Both the position numbers and the translations under genes were made by a program. From positions 1-14,278 of the forward strand of contig NZ_CALJON010000006.1 in assembly GCF_937981445.1 (NCBI RefSeq): a DNA stretch of 14,278 bases, read 5' to 3'. The stretch's first letter is position 1, and each line of letters starts with the position of its first letter. The stretch comes from an uncultured Veillonella sp. GTDB taxonomy: Bacteria > Bacillota > Negativicutes > Veillonellales > Veillonellaceae. Below are positions 1 to 6,622 of this stretch, piece after piece. The notes beneath the pieces are model-generated. The model searched no databases. It was not told the origin of the DNA and worked only from the letters and a program-made list of their open reading frames with translations.

Positions 1-544
1 TTCTCTCGCAAGTGGCAATAATTGTGATTTGTTTATCCATACTAAATTGGCGAATTCTACGATATGCTTCAGCTTCCGTTATGCTATATAAATCCTGTAG
101 AATGCCAGTAGCTCTGGCAATTAATTTTCGCTCTTCTAGGCTGGCTTCTAATTGGGAAATATTTTGTTTTAATCTCATATCATCTTTATAACGATGATAG
201 GCCATTTCAAGGGTTGGCAATAATTGCTCCTCCCGTACAGGCTTTATTAAATAGCCATACACACCTGACTGGCCAGCTTTTTTTACTAAGTCACTTTGAC
301 TATATGCTGTGAGTAGTACAACGGGGGCAATTCCTTTATGACGAATTTGGCGAGCCGCTTCAATGCCGTCTAAGTCAGGCATTTTTACATCCATTAGAAT
401 TAAGTCAGGCTGTAAGGTAATTCCTAATTGAAGCGCCTCTACGCCATTTCGTCCTTCCCCAACGACTTCGTGGCCAGCGGATTCTAATTGATCGCGTAAG
501 TCCATGCGAATCAGTGATTCATCATCTACAATTAAAACTTTCAT
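1..544 (-). CDS. ANTAR-domain response regulator, 3' end cut by the window edge
   Basis: Output half of a two-component system. The visible 181 residues begin MKVLIVDDESLIRMDL, a receiver domain with acidic pocket D8/D9, phospho-acceptor D52 in the MDVKMP motif, T79 and K101 (LIKP). After a short helical linker, residues about 127-181 carry an ANTAR-type region with the pattern ERKLIARATGILQ followed by EAYRRIRQFSMDK; the last ANTAR helix and the stop codon lie outside the window. ANTAR regulators such as EutV, AmiR and PdtaR bind paired RNA hairpins and prevent terminator formation, so the expected target is leader RNA, not DNA. The start is ATG at 544 with GGAAGAG a few bases upstream. The gene follows the sensor kinase by 52 bases in the same direction, so that kinase is the likely partner. 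The RNA targets cannot be read from this window. Confidence 0.93.
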   Translation of the reverse strand, partial: MKVLIVDDESLIRMDLRDQLESAGHEVVGEGRNGVEALQLGITLQPDLILMDVKMPDLDGIEAARQIRHKGIAPVVLLTAYSQSDLVKKAGQSGVYGYLIKPVREEQLLPTLEMAYHRYKDDMRLKQNISQLEASLEERKLIARATGILQDLYSITEAEAYRRIRQFSMDKQITIIATCER

Positions 545-596
545 TGTCTCTTCCTTCATTTCTCACCAGTGCTAAAGATAATTAGCGCTAGGTTCA

Positions 597-2156
597 TTAT
601 TGCTCTTCCGGAAACTCCAAACTAACAGTAGCACCTTCACTATTTTTACATAACAAGGTACCATTTAACTCATTTTCTACTAAATTCTTTATAATCTGTA
701 AACCTAAACGAGAGGATGTAGTTACATCGAAGTTTGGTCCGAAGCCACAACCATTGTCCTCTACAATTAATAGGATTTTATTAAGTATATGACTTGCTTT
801 GATTTTAATATAAAAATGTGTAGCTCCATAACTAGGAAGTTGATGCTCCTTCGTTTGAACTATTTCAGTAAGATTATAATGATCCATAATTTGATTAATC
901 TCACTACGTATTTGATACTCTTTTGTTTGAGCAACTTCAGTTTGAGTAACTTCAGAAGGAGATGCTTCATTAAGTATATTAAAGCCATGTTCTAGGCTAT
1001 TGGAAATGAGTTCATTTAATATAAGTGATATATAACTCCCTCGATGAGAGGAAACGACGATTTTAGGTCCCTCATATATAAACTCTATTTTTTGATGGGG
1101 CCGCATCATAGCAAGGCGCAAGAGGCGAAATAATTCTTCCCCAATGGTGCGCAAATCTATGTAATCTTCATCATAATGAGAGATTAATTCGTGAACTAAT
1201 GCCATGCTTTCAATACGACTTACTCCTTCACGTAGGGCCTTTTTCACTTCTTCATTATGAGAGCGGCGCCCTTCCATACGCAGCAAACCTGCTACCACTT
1301 GTAAATTGTTTTTTACGCGATGGTGTATTTCTTTGATTACCGAGTTTTTTACTAATAAAGCTTGCTCTTGGCGGCGATACTCCGTACGATCCTTGAGAAT
1401 TAACATACTTCGTTTCTTTCGATTGCCAATACTGATAGGAATCACTCTTTGCTCTAATACAATATCGCCATAAATTTCCTCTGCAATGGCCCCCCGATGC
1501 ATCTGTAAGGCTTGTTTTACCCAACTCATTTTTAATGAGCCACCATATACAGAGGTATGAAGTAGACGTCGATCAAATCCGAGTAAATCCACCAGCCTTG
1601 ATGCTGCTTCATTGGCATATAGAATGAGGCCCCCATCATCAAAGATAATAAGCCCATCTCGATAAGAAAGAGGTGTATATAATTCTGGTTCCTGTTGCAT
1701 AGGGACGAGCATAGCCATATAGGTGGTTTCTGCCAAAATATCAGCTAGTTTAGTTTCCTCTTCGCTTTCTTTGTGACCGAGGCCAGCGTGAATAATGGCA
1801 ATACCACCAATACAGCGGCCCCCATTGTCAATAATAGGAAAAGCTACTAGGCGTTCCATATGGCCTAGTTTTCGCTCCATATATCCTTTTACAGGCGCCC
1901 CTGTATGAAGTACCTTCTGCCAGAGTCCCATTTCAAAGGGCTGCACCTCTTTATATTGGTCTAACTTAGCATCTATATTCTCCTCGGACCAATATATAAT
2001 ATTTCCGTCCTTATTAGTGGTATATACATATACCTCTTGCTGCGGTAAAGAGGCAGCAAAAGGTAGAAGCTCTAAAATTGTTAAAAGAAGCTTCTGCTGC
2101 ATATCGCTTAAGTTAGTAACCTTTTTTAGAATATCTAATTGAGCTAATTCTGCCAT
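597..2156 (-). CDS. Soluble HisKA_2 sensor histidine kinase, PdtaS/EutW-like
   Basis: A 519-residue sensor kinase with no membrane segment, so probably cytoplasmic. Residues about 20-150 look like a GAF-type sensor domain (LVAFPIIDNGGRCIGGIAII). Residues about 165-265 look like PAS (GLIIFDDGGLILYANEAA). The dimerisation box is EIHHRVKNNLQVV with the phospho-accepting histidine at 278 or 279, typical of HisKA_2 kinases that pair with ANTAR regulators. The ATP-binding domain has an N box NELISNSLEHGF (381-392), a G1 box EDNGCGFG (466-473) and RLGL (483-486). Between N and G1 boxes lies an unusual insertion (about 393-446) rich in Q, T and E, made partly of repeated TEVxQT and VQTKE/AQTKE units. 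Start ATG at 2156 has GAGG six bases upstream. It begins 28 bases after tsaD with no visible terminator and lies just before the ANTAR regulator, so it may share the upstream operon's transcript. The signal sensed is unknown. Confidence 0.93.
   Translation of the reverse strand: MAELAQLDILKKVTNLSDMQQKLLLTILELLPFAASLPQQEVYVYTTNKDGNIIYWSEENIDAKLDQYKEVQPFEMGLWQKVLHTGAPVKGYMERKLGHMERLVAFPIIDNGGRCIGGIAIIHAGLGHKESEEETKLADILAETTYMAMLVPMQQEPELYTPLSYRDGLIIFDDGGLILYANEAASRLVDLLGFDRRLLHTSVYGGSLKMSWVKQALQMHRGAIAEEIYGDIVLEQRVIPISIGNRKKRSMLILKDRTEYRRQEQALLVKNSVIKEIHHRVKNNLQVVAGLLRMEGRRSHNEEVKKALREGVSRIESMALVHELISHYDEDYIDLRTIGEELFRLLRLAMMRPHQKIEFIYEGPKIVVSSHRGSYISLILNELISNSLEHGFNILNEASPSEVTQTEVAQTKEYQIRSEINQIMDHYNLTEIVQTKEHQLPSYGATHFYIKIKASHILNKILLIVEDNGCGFGPNFDVTTSSRLGLQIIKNLVENELNGTLLCKNSEGATVSLEFPEEQ
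926..955. repeat. 15-bp tandem repeat inside the sensor kinase gene
   Basis: Two adjacent 15-bp units (926-940 and 941-955, tttgagcaacttcag and tttgagtaacttcag) differ at one base. A more diverged third copy with three mismatches is at 854-868. The unit is a multiple of three, so it stays in frame and encodes the repeated TEVAQ/TEVTQ type peptides of the ATP-domain insertion. This suggests growth by slippage, and the copy number may vary between strains. Confidence 0.85.
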
Positions 2157-2184
2157 ATATAACCTCGAAATTAGTACGATATAT

Positions 2185-3201
2185 TTATTCCCCTAATGGA
2201 ATAGAGGGTTTTGCATTTAAATGTAAATTTGAAAACTTCCCTGCCTTTGCCATATAGTAGGCGCGGCATCCAATCATGGCCGCATTATCTGTGGCTAAGA
2301 TTGAACTTGGCTCATAGAAGGTAAAGCCTGATTCTTCACACATGGCCCGTAATGCAGCTTGTAAATGCTTGTTAGCGGAAACGCCACCAGCTAAAGTGAT
2401 TTTAGTTTGCCCTGTAGCTAAGACGGCTGCTTTCGTCTTTTCTACTAGGACTTCAATAATAGATTGTTGGAATGAGGCTGCTACATCTGGTTCATTAATT
2501 TCATGCCCCTTTTGACGTTCATTGTTAATGTAGTTAAGGACTGCGGATTTTAAACCACTAAAGCTAAATTCAAAATTTCCTTTTTCTTGCAAGGCTTTAG
2601 GAAATTCAATAGCATGAGGATTACCAGTAGCACCAACACGCTCAATTTCAGGACCGCCTGGATAGGGATAACCTAATACGCGTGCGATTTTATCAAAGGC
2701 TTCACCAGCCGCATCATCCCGAGTTTGGCCAAGTACTTCATAGGTTTCATAGTCTTTTACAATAACAAGCATTGTATGCCCACCAGATACAACAAGGCTT
2801 AAAAATGGCGGCTCTAACTCTTTATGGATTAGAAAATTGGCAAAAATATGCCCTTCCATATGATGTACCCCTACTAAAGGCTTCCCAGTTGCAAATGCCA
2901 AGCCTTTAGCGGCGGCTACCCCCACTAAGAGGGACCCCACTAGACCAGGTCCATAAGTAACACCAATGTGATCTATAGAATCTAAGTTTACATTAGCATC
3001 TTCTAAGGCTTTGTTCACAATGGGAATGACCTGCTCAATATGATGTCGAGAGGCAATTTCAGGTACAACGCCACCAAATTTTTGATGAATGGGAACTTGA
3101 CTGGATATTACATTAGATAAAACAGTTCGGCCATCTTTAAGAACGGCTGCTGATGTTTCATCGCAACTGCTCTCTATGGCCAATGTATATGTATGATTCA
3201 T
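2185..3201 (-). CDS. tsaD: tRNA N6-adenosine threonylcarbamoyltransferase TsaD
   Basis: Catalytic subunit of t6A synthesis: with TsaB and TsaE it transfers the threonylcarbamoyl group from threonylcarbamoyl-AMP to A37 of tRNAs reading ANN codons. The 338 residues match the family length. Visible motifs are LAIESSCDETS at the N-terminus, the metal-binding HMEGH (H114 and H118), SGGHT (139-143), GEAFDK, PGGPEIE, FSFSGLKSA, the AGGVSAN loop (271-277) and the metal-binding D305 in TDNAAM. An in-frame extension to 3252 exists but overlaps rimI. ATG at 3201 is preferred because AGGAG lies at 3207-3211 and the protein then starts right at the conserved core. It follows rimI by 10 bases as last of the t6A genes, and the sensor kinase starts 28 bases later. 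Essential in most bacteria. Confidence 0.97.
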   Translation of the reverse strand: MNHTYTLAIESSCDETSAAVLKDGRTVLSNVISSQVPIHQKFGGVVPEIASRHHIEQVIPIVNKALEDANVNLDSIDHIGVTYGPGLVGSLLVGVAAAKGLAFATGKPLVGVHHMEGHIFANFLIHKELEPPFLSLVVSGGHTMLVIVKDYETYEVLGQTRDDAAGEAFDKIARVLGYPYPGGPEIERVGATGNPHAIEFPKALQEKGNFEFSFSGLKSAVLNYINNERQKGHEINEPDVAASFQQSIIEVLVEKTKAAVLATGQTKITLAGGVSANKHLQAALRAMCEESGFTFYEPSSILATDNAAMIGCRAYYMAKAGKFSNLHLNAKPSIPLGE

Positions 3202-3211
3202 ATATTCTCCT

Positions 3212-3670
3212 TTATATTCCTTCTTCTTTGATGCGGGACATGATGTACGCATCTTCTTGAGGATCTGAATAGTAGTTTTTGCGCACCCCTTTTACAGTAA
3301 AACCGAGACGGCGGTATAGGGCTAGGGCACCTAAATTTGATAGGCGTACTTCTAAGAAAATTTCGTTCATCCCTTTTTCAAATAACTGGCGAATTAACTT
3401 CCTTGTCATCATAGCGCCATACCCTTCGCGGCGATATTCTGGGAGAACAGCAATATTAGTAATTTGCCCTTCGTCAAGCACTAACCAAGCGCCAGCATAG
3501 CCTATAATTTTGCCATCTAGGTCCGCTAAAATATATAGCCGTTCGTTTTCTTTCGCTTCCTCTAGCTCAGCTGTAATCGACTCTAATGACCAGGGCGTGG
3601 AAAAGCAGGCCGCGTCCACTTCATAAATGGCCTTAGCATCTTCTATGGTTGCACGACGTAATGTAAGCAT
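3212..3670 (-). CDS. rimI: GNAT N-acetyltransferase RimI (ribosomal protein bS18 N-alanine acetyltransferase type)
   Basis: A 152-residue single-domain GNAT protein. The RimI N-terminal signature ACFSTPWS is at 21-28. The acetyl-CoA binding motif is INIAV-like strand plus VLPEYRREGYG at about 75-85. The C-terminal signature is LEVRLSN (106-112) followed by ALYRRLGF and GVRKNYY (128-134). RimI acetylates the N-terminal alanine of ribosomal protein S18 in E. coli; in Firmicutes the substrate range is less certain, so the product name rests on family and context. Start ATG at 3670 has GGGAGG eight bases upstream. It sits 16 bases after tsaB and 10 before tsaD, the same position as in the B. subtilis cluster. 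Confidence 0.93.
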   Translation of the reverse strand: MLTLRRATIEDAKAIYEVDAACFSTPWSLESITAELEEAKENERLYILADLDGKIIGYAGAWLVLDEGQITNIAVLPEYRREGYGAMMTRKLIRQLFEKGMNEIFLEVRLSNLGALALYRRLGFTVKGVRKNYYSDPQEDAYIMSRIKEEGI

Positions 3671-3686
3671 AGCTACCTCCCCGATG

Positions 3687-4448
3687 TTATTTAATCTGTG
3701 AGGCTACTTCGGTAACGATAACTTCAGCTTTGGCTAAGGATTCTGCAATCTTAGCTTCCGGATGACGCTGCTCCCACAGTACTTCAGCCTCAGAGCGGCG
3801 CATATAATAAGGGACTAAGGTATCACTTTCATCTAGGCCAGCTTGAAATTTTGGTAGGGCTGCCAATAATAAGGAGCTCGCTTTAGGTACTCGTAAATGA
3901 GGCGGCGCAACAGTTATATTCGTATATGTTTCCTTAATGTCAGCGAGTATTTTACTAAGCCCATCACCCAATACTGTAACAGCTTCTTCCCTATCATTAA
4001 GGGCTTGTAAGGCATCGTCGCGCTTTTTTAATACAGGTGCCTGAACACAAACTAACTGTCCCTTTTCCCAGCGATAGAGACCTTCATAGACTTGTTTTTT
4101 CTGCGCATCAATCATAATACCTATAAGACCTTGCGTATTATAAAAATTGTGAGCCATACCGTCTAAGGTCATAATCCCTATAAGGGGAATCTGTAAAGCA
4201 AATGCTAAGGCTTTTGCTGTGCCTAAGCCAATACGTAAGCCTGTAAAGGAGCCAGGTCCAATGCTTACAGCAATTCCTTTTAAATCGCTGCGCTGTACTT
4301 TACTTTCATTTAATAATATTTCAATATGAGGCACTAACTGTTCTGAATGAGTTAGCCCCGCTTGGACTGTTAATTCATTAAAAATGCCCTTTTCATTCAT
4401 AAGTGCAACGCTTGATACGGCGCTACTCGTTTCAATTCCTAAATACAT
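3687..4448 (-). CDS. tsaB: t6A synthesis protein TsaB
   Basis: Non-catalytic partner of TsaD, an ASKHA-fold protein that binds TsaD and TsaE to form the active threonylcarbamoyl transfer complex. 253 residues from the chosen start. It begins MYLGIETSSAVSSVAL, the usual TsaB opening, and contains HSEQLVPHI, the diagnostic GPGSFTGLRIG (64-74) and AKALAFAL. The C-terminal half (about 100-253) is variable, as usual, and ends with the family-like LVPYYMRRSEAEV. An upstream in-frame TTG at 4460 is rejected because it falls before the ribosome binding site; ATG at 4448 has GGAGG five bases upstream. The gene overlaps the end of tsaE by 17 bases, suggesting translational coupling that keeps the two partners in balance. 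Confidence 0.96.
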   Translation of the reverse strand: MYLGIETSSAVSSVALMNEKGIFNELTVQAGLTHSEQLVPHIEILLNESKVQRSDLKGIAVSIGPGSFTGLRIGLGTAKALAFALQIPLIGIMTLDGMAHNFYNTQGLIGIMIDAQKKQVYEGLYRWEKGQLVCVQAPVLKKRDDALQALNDREEAVTVLGDGLSKILADIKETYTNITVAPPHLRVPKASSLLLAALPKFQAGLDESDTLVPYYMRRSEAEVLWEQRHPEAKIAESLAKAEVIVTEVASQIK

Positions 4449-4932
4449 AGGTGCCTCCAATTTGCTCTAATTCATCTTGACTTAGTTCCGCTGTTTCAAA
4501 TTGTATCCTTCGACTGTCTTCACTAGTCCGTTCTATTCGAACCCATAATACTTCTAAAGGCAATGCATCTGGAAATTTATCGGCCCATTCTACAATGCTG
4601 AGCGTATCTTCTGTAAATTCGGCAAAGCCGATACCATCAAGCTCTGCTTCATCGTCTAAACGATACACATCAAAATGATATAAAGGTCCATGGCCTGTTT
4701 CATATGTATTCATGAGGGCAAAGGTGGGACTCGTCACTTCTTCACTTACGCCAAAGCCTTCGGCAATTCCTTGGGCCATATGAGTTTTGCCAGTTCCTAA
4801 ATCACCGACTAATGCAATGCAAAGTGGCTTAGTATATTCTTTTATAAACTGTCCTAACTGTATGCCTATTGCTCTCGTCTCTTCCACCGATGAAGAAAGA
4901 CATGTCATATATTGTAATGCTTGCTGATTCAT
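4432..4932 (-). CDS. tsaE: t6A synthesis ATPase TsaE
   Basis: P-loop ATPase of the TsaB-TsaD-TsaE complex; its ATP hydrolysis resets the complex between cycles of tRNA modification. 166 residues, near the usual 150-160. Walker A is GDLGTGKT at 43-50, followed by the family block VTSPTFALMNTYE, then LYHFDVYRLDDEAEL, GFAEF and the Walker-B-like LSIVEWADKFP. Start ATG at 4932 has AAGGAG at good spacing. It begins 9 bases after thiL and its TGA stop lies inside tsaB. Nothing is missing from the motif set. Confidence 0.97.
   Translation of the reverse strand: MNQQALQYMTCLSSSVEETRAIGIQLGQFIKEYTKPLCIALVGDLGTGKTHMAQGIAEGFGVSEEVTSPTFALMNTYETGHGPLYHFDVYRLDDEAELDGIGFAEFTEDTLSIVEWADKFPDALPLEVLWVRIERTSEDSRRIQFETAELSQDELEQIGGTYVFRN
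4454..4458 (-). promoter_or_regulatory. Ribosome binding site of tsaB, inside tsaE
   Basis: GGAGG on the minus strand, five bases before ATG at 4448. It lies within the last codons of tsaE and downstream of the in-frame TTG at 4460, so it settles the start of tsaB. Confidence 0.85.
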
Positions 4933-4941
4933 AGTAGCTCC

Positions 4942-5925
4942 TTATTTTGTAAAATGATTATACCCTCTCGCATCCATTGTTACAGTGCGCCCTTGTGCCG
5001 TATGGACTGTTACAGTACCGACTGGATGAGCTTCTTTAACATATCCTATGGGCTTAATGTATTCCTTCAAGGTGCAATGAATATAGGATTCCTCACTCAT
5101 TGTACCTACGAGTTGAAAGTCTTCTCCTCCAAACCAAGCAAATTCATATGGATTGAGTAAGGCCTTAGCACTTAATAATTGTGTTTCATTATGAAGTGGT
5201 ATCTGTTTTTCTTCAATGACTAATTCTACGTGAGACGCTTTGGCGATTTCATTTAATTCACTACTTAATCCATCACTAATATCATTTAAGGAATGACAGC
5301 CACAATCGTTTAACGCTTGTCCAATTTCAACTTGCGGAATTGGCATTTGATGGGCTTTCTTTATTTCCTCATAGTGCAGTAAATCATGAGTCAGCGCATA
5401 AAGGCCAGCCGCTGCACTGCCCACGGTGTGAGTTACGAAGACTATATCACCAACTTGAGCTCCATGACGATAGATAGCTTGTCCACTTGGTACTTGACCA
5501 ATAAGTGTTACATTAAGCACTAAGGGACCTGTGGTGCTAACAGTATCACCACCAATTAAATTGACCTTATATTTTTTTAAGATTGTTTTTAAGCCTTGAA
5601 ATATATCCTGTATATAACTAAGTTCCATTTCTGGCGGTAAGGCAATGGAAATAACTGCTTCTAGCGGAGTGCCTCCCATGGCCGCAATATCACTAATATT
5701 AGCAGCGCCTAAGCGAAAGCCTACATGAAAGGGCGTTGTTGTTTGCTTTGAGAAATGAATCCCTTCCACCATCATATCGGTGGTAATAAGCTGCTCCATG
5801 TGAGGCTGTGCTTTATAAACTGCACAGTCATCACCAATGCCATAGACAACAGTCTTCGGCTCATATATGGTATTGTCTTTTATTAAATCGATGAAACCAA
5901 ATTCACCACAATCTTTTATGTTCAT
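4942..5925 (-). CDS. thiL: Thiamine-monophosphate kinase ThiL
   Basis: Phosphorylates thiamine monophosphate with ATP to thiamine diphosphate, the last step of cofactor synthesis in the cytoplasm. 327 residues, normal length. PurM-like ATP-binding fold with GIGDDCAV (29-36), TTDMMVEGIHF (48-58), the AANISDIAAMGG block (74-85), GGDTVS (125-130), NDISDGLSSEL (214-224) and GGEDFQLV (266-273). These cover the family's acidic metal-binding residues, including D32/D33, D50, D79, D127 and D218. Start ATG at 5925 has GAAGGG upstream. It is the first gene of the thiL-tsaE-tsaB-rimI-tsaD series, the order seen in B. subtilis, and has its own promoter about 36 bases upstream. I see no TPP riboswitch in the short leader. 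Confidence 0.96.
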   Translation of the reverse strand: MNIKDCGEFGFIDLIKDNTIYEPKTVVYGIGDDCAVYKAQPHMEQLITTDMMVEGIHFSKQTTTPFHVGFRLGAANISDIAAMGGTPLEAVISIALPPEMELSYIQDIFQGLKTILKKYKVNLIGGDTVSTTGPLVLNVTLIGQVPSGQAIYRHGAQVGDIVFVTHTVGSAAAGLYALTHDLLHYEEIKKAHQMPIPQVEIGQALNDCGCHSLNDISDGLSSELNEIAKASHVELVIEEKQIPLHNETQLLSAKALLNPYEFAWFGGEDFQLVGTMSEESYIHCTLKEYIKPIGYVKEAHPVGTVTVHTAQGRTVTMDARGYNHFTK

Positions 5926-5960
5926 AATATACCCTTCTTTATATTTTACATGTACATTTA

Positions 5961-5989
5961 ATTATATCATATTAAGGAAGGCCTAAAAC
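5961..5989 (-). promoter_or_regulatory. Extended -10 promoter of the thiL-tsaE-tsaB-rimI-tsaD operon
   Basis: On the minus strand TGATATAAT (5961-5969) is a full extended -10 element. The -35 region near 5984-5989 (GTTTTA) is poor, which an extended -10 can tolerate. Transcription should start near 5954, giving a leader of about 30 bases. The promoter lies directly behind the terminator of the gerM operon, so it defines a new transcription unit. Confidence 0.7.
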
Positions 5990-5993
5990 ATGT

Positions 5994-6039
5994 AAAAAAC
6001 TCTTCCCATATAACCTAGTCAGTCTATAGGAAGAGTTTT
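5994..6039 (-). terminator. Intrinsic terminator of the amidase-gerM operon
   Basis: An 11-bp perfect stem pairs 5996-6006 with 6029-6039 (AAAACTCTTCC with GGAAGAGTTTT). It is extended by three more pairs after one mismatch, and on the minus strand is followed by TTTTTTACA. It begins about 9 bases after the gerM stop codon. The A-rich base of the stem could give weaker termination in the other direction, but no plus-strand gene faces it. Confidence 0.88.
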
Positions 6040-6047
6040 AATTAAAT

Positions 6048-6617
6048 TTATTTTACAATTTGTTTTTCCATGCGCTCTAACGGCTCGGATACATCATAGC
6101 CGCCATACACATCAATGGTTTTACCATCGACTAAAAATTGTACACTAGTTACACCATCAAATTCAGTGGCTGTATTAACCAATGCGGCAAGTCGCAATTG
6201 AGCTGTTAAACCATCCACATTTGATTTATCTAAAAATTCTTTAGATAAGTCAATAATGGCCGTGTGATTTTTTAGATTTACGCCATTTACTTTGGTTCCC
6301 TTAGGAAAGATTGGATACGATTGGCGACTATCTTCATCTAATAAGAAGGTAATGGCATAAGCCATCGTCTTTTTGTCGCTATCAACAGTGAATAATTTTG
6401 GTGTAACCCCTTTACCATTATCTAGCGGCACATAGATAGTCATTTTTGACATGCTATCTTGGCTTTGCTTCGTTGTTGTATTACTTTCCTTAGTTGCTGT
6501 AGCCTCAGTGGCTTTATTAGTTGAGGTTGGTGTAATTTGATCTGCACTACAACCGGCGAGCACTAGTAAAAGGGCACTGACCATGGCTACTACAATAAGA
6601 CGTACATGCTTAGTCAT
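6048..6617 (-). CDS. GerMN-domain lipoprotein
   Basis: A 189-residue predicted lipoprotein. The N-terminus has a short positive end, a hydrophobic stretch (7-20) and lipobox LAGC with lipidated C23. Residues about 25-55 are a Thr/Ser/Lys-rich linker. Residues about 57-180 match the GerMN fold: IYVPLDNGKG, KLFTVDS, a helix containing AITFLLDED, FPKGTKVNGVNL, AIIDLSKEFLDK, LRLAALVNTATEF, VTSVQFLVDGK. GerM is known from spore formers, but single GerMN lipoproteins also occur in non-sporulating bacteria. Here the gene follows the amidase by only 5 bases, with its ribosome binding site GGGGGT overlapping the amidase 3' end. The pair therefore likely acts together at the cell wall, perhaps with GerMN placing or controlling the amidase. 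That function is inferred from context. Confidence 0.88.
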   Translation of the reverse strand: MTKHVRLIVVAMVSALLLVLAGCSADQITPTSTNKATEATATKESNTTTKQSQDSMSKMTIYVPLDNGKGVTPKLFTVDSDKKTMAYAITFLLDEDSRQSYPIFPKGTKVNGVNLKNHTAIIDLSKEFLDKSNVDGLTAQLRLAALVNTATEFDGVTSVQFLVDGKTIDVYGGYDVSEPLERMEKQIVK

Positions 6618-6622
6618 CTTTA

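Noticed and set aside
571..586. Small hairpin GCTAA/TTAGC between the kinase and the ANTAR regulator genes, considered as an antitermination target or terminator
   Set aside because: The stem is only five pairs with no T-run and no second hairpin, so it fits neither a terminator nor a paired ANTAR site.
1255..1524. An 89-codon minus-strand frame inside the sensor kinase gene
   Set aside because: It overlaps the conserved kinase coding frame, covering the histidine box, and has no domain features of its own.
3202..3252. A longer TsaD start giving 17 extra residues
   Set aside because: It would run into rimI and precede the AGGAG site at 3207-3211; the conserved protein begins at 3201.
5926..5960. 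A thiamine diphosphate riboswitch in front of thiL
   Set aside because: The leader after the extended -10 promoter is only about 30 bases, too short for the THI element, and its conserved motifs are absent.
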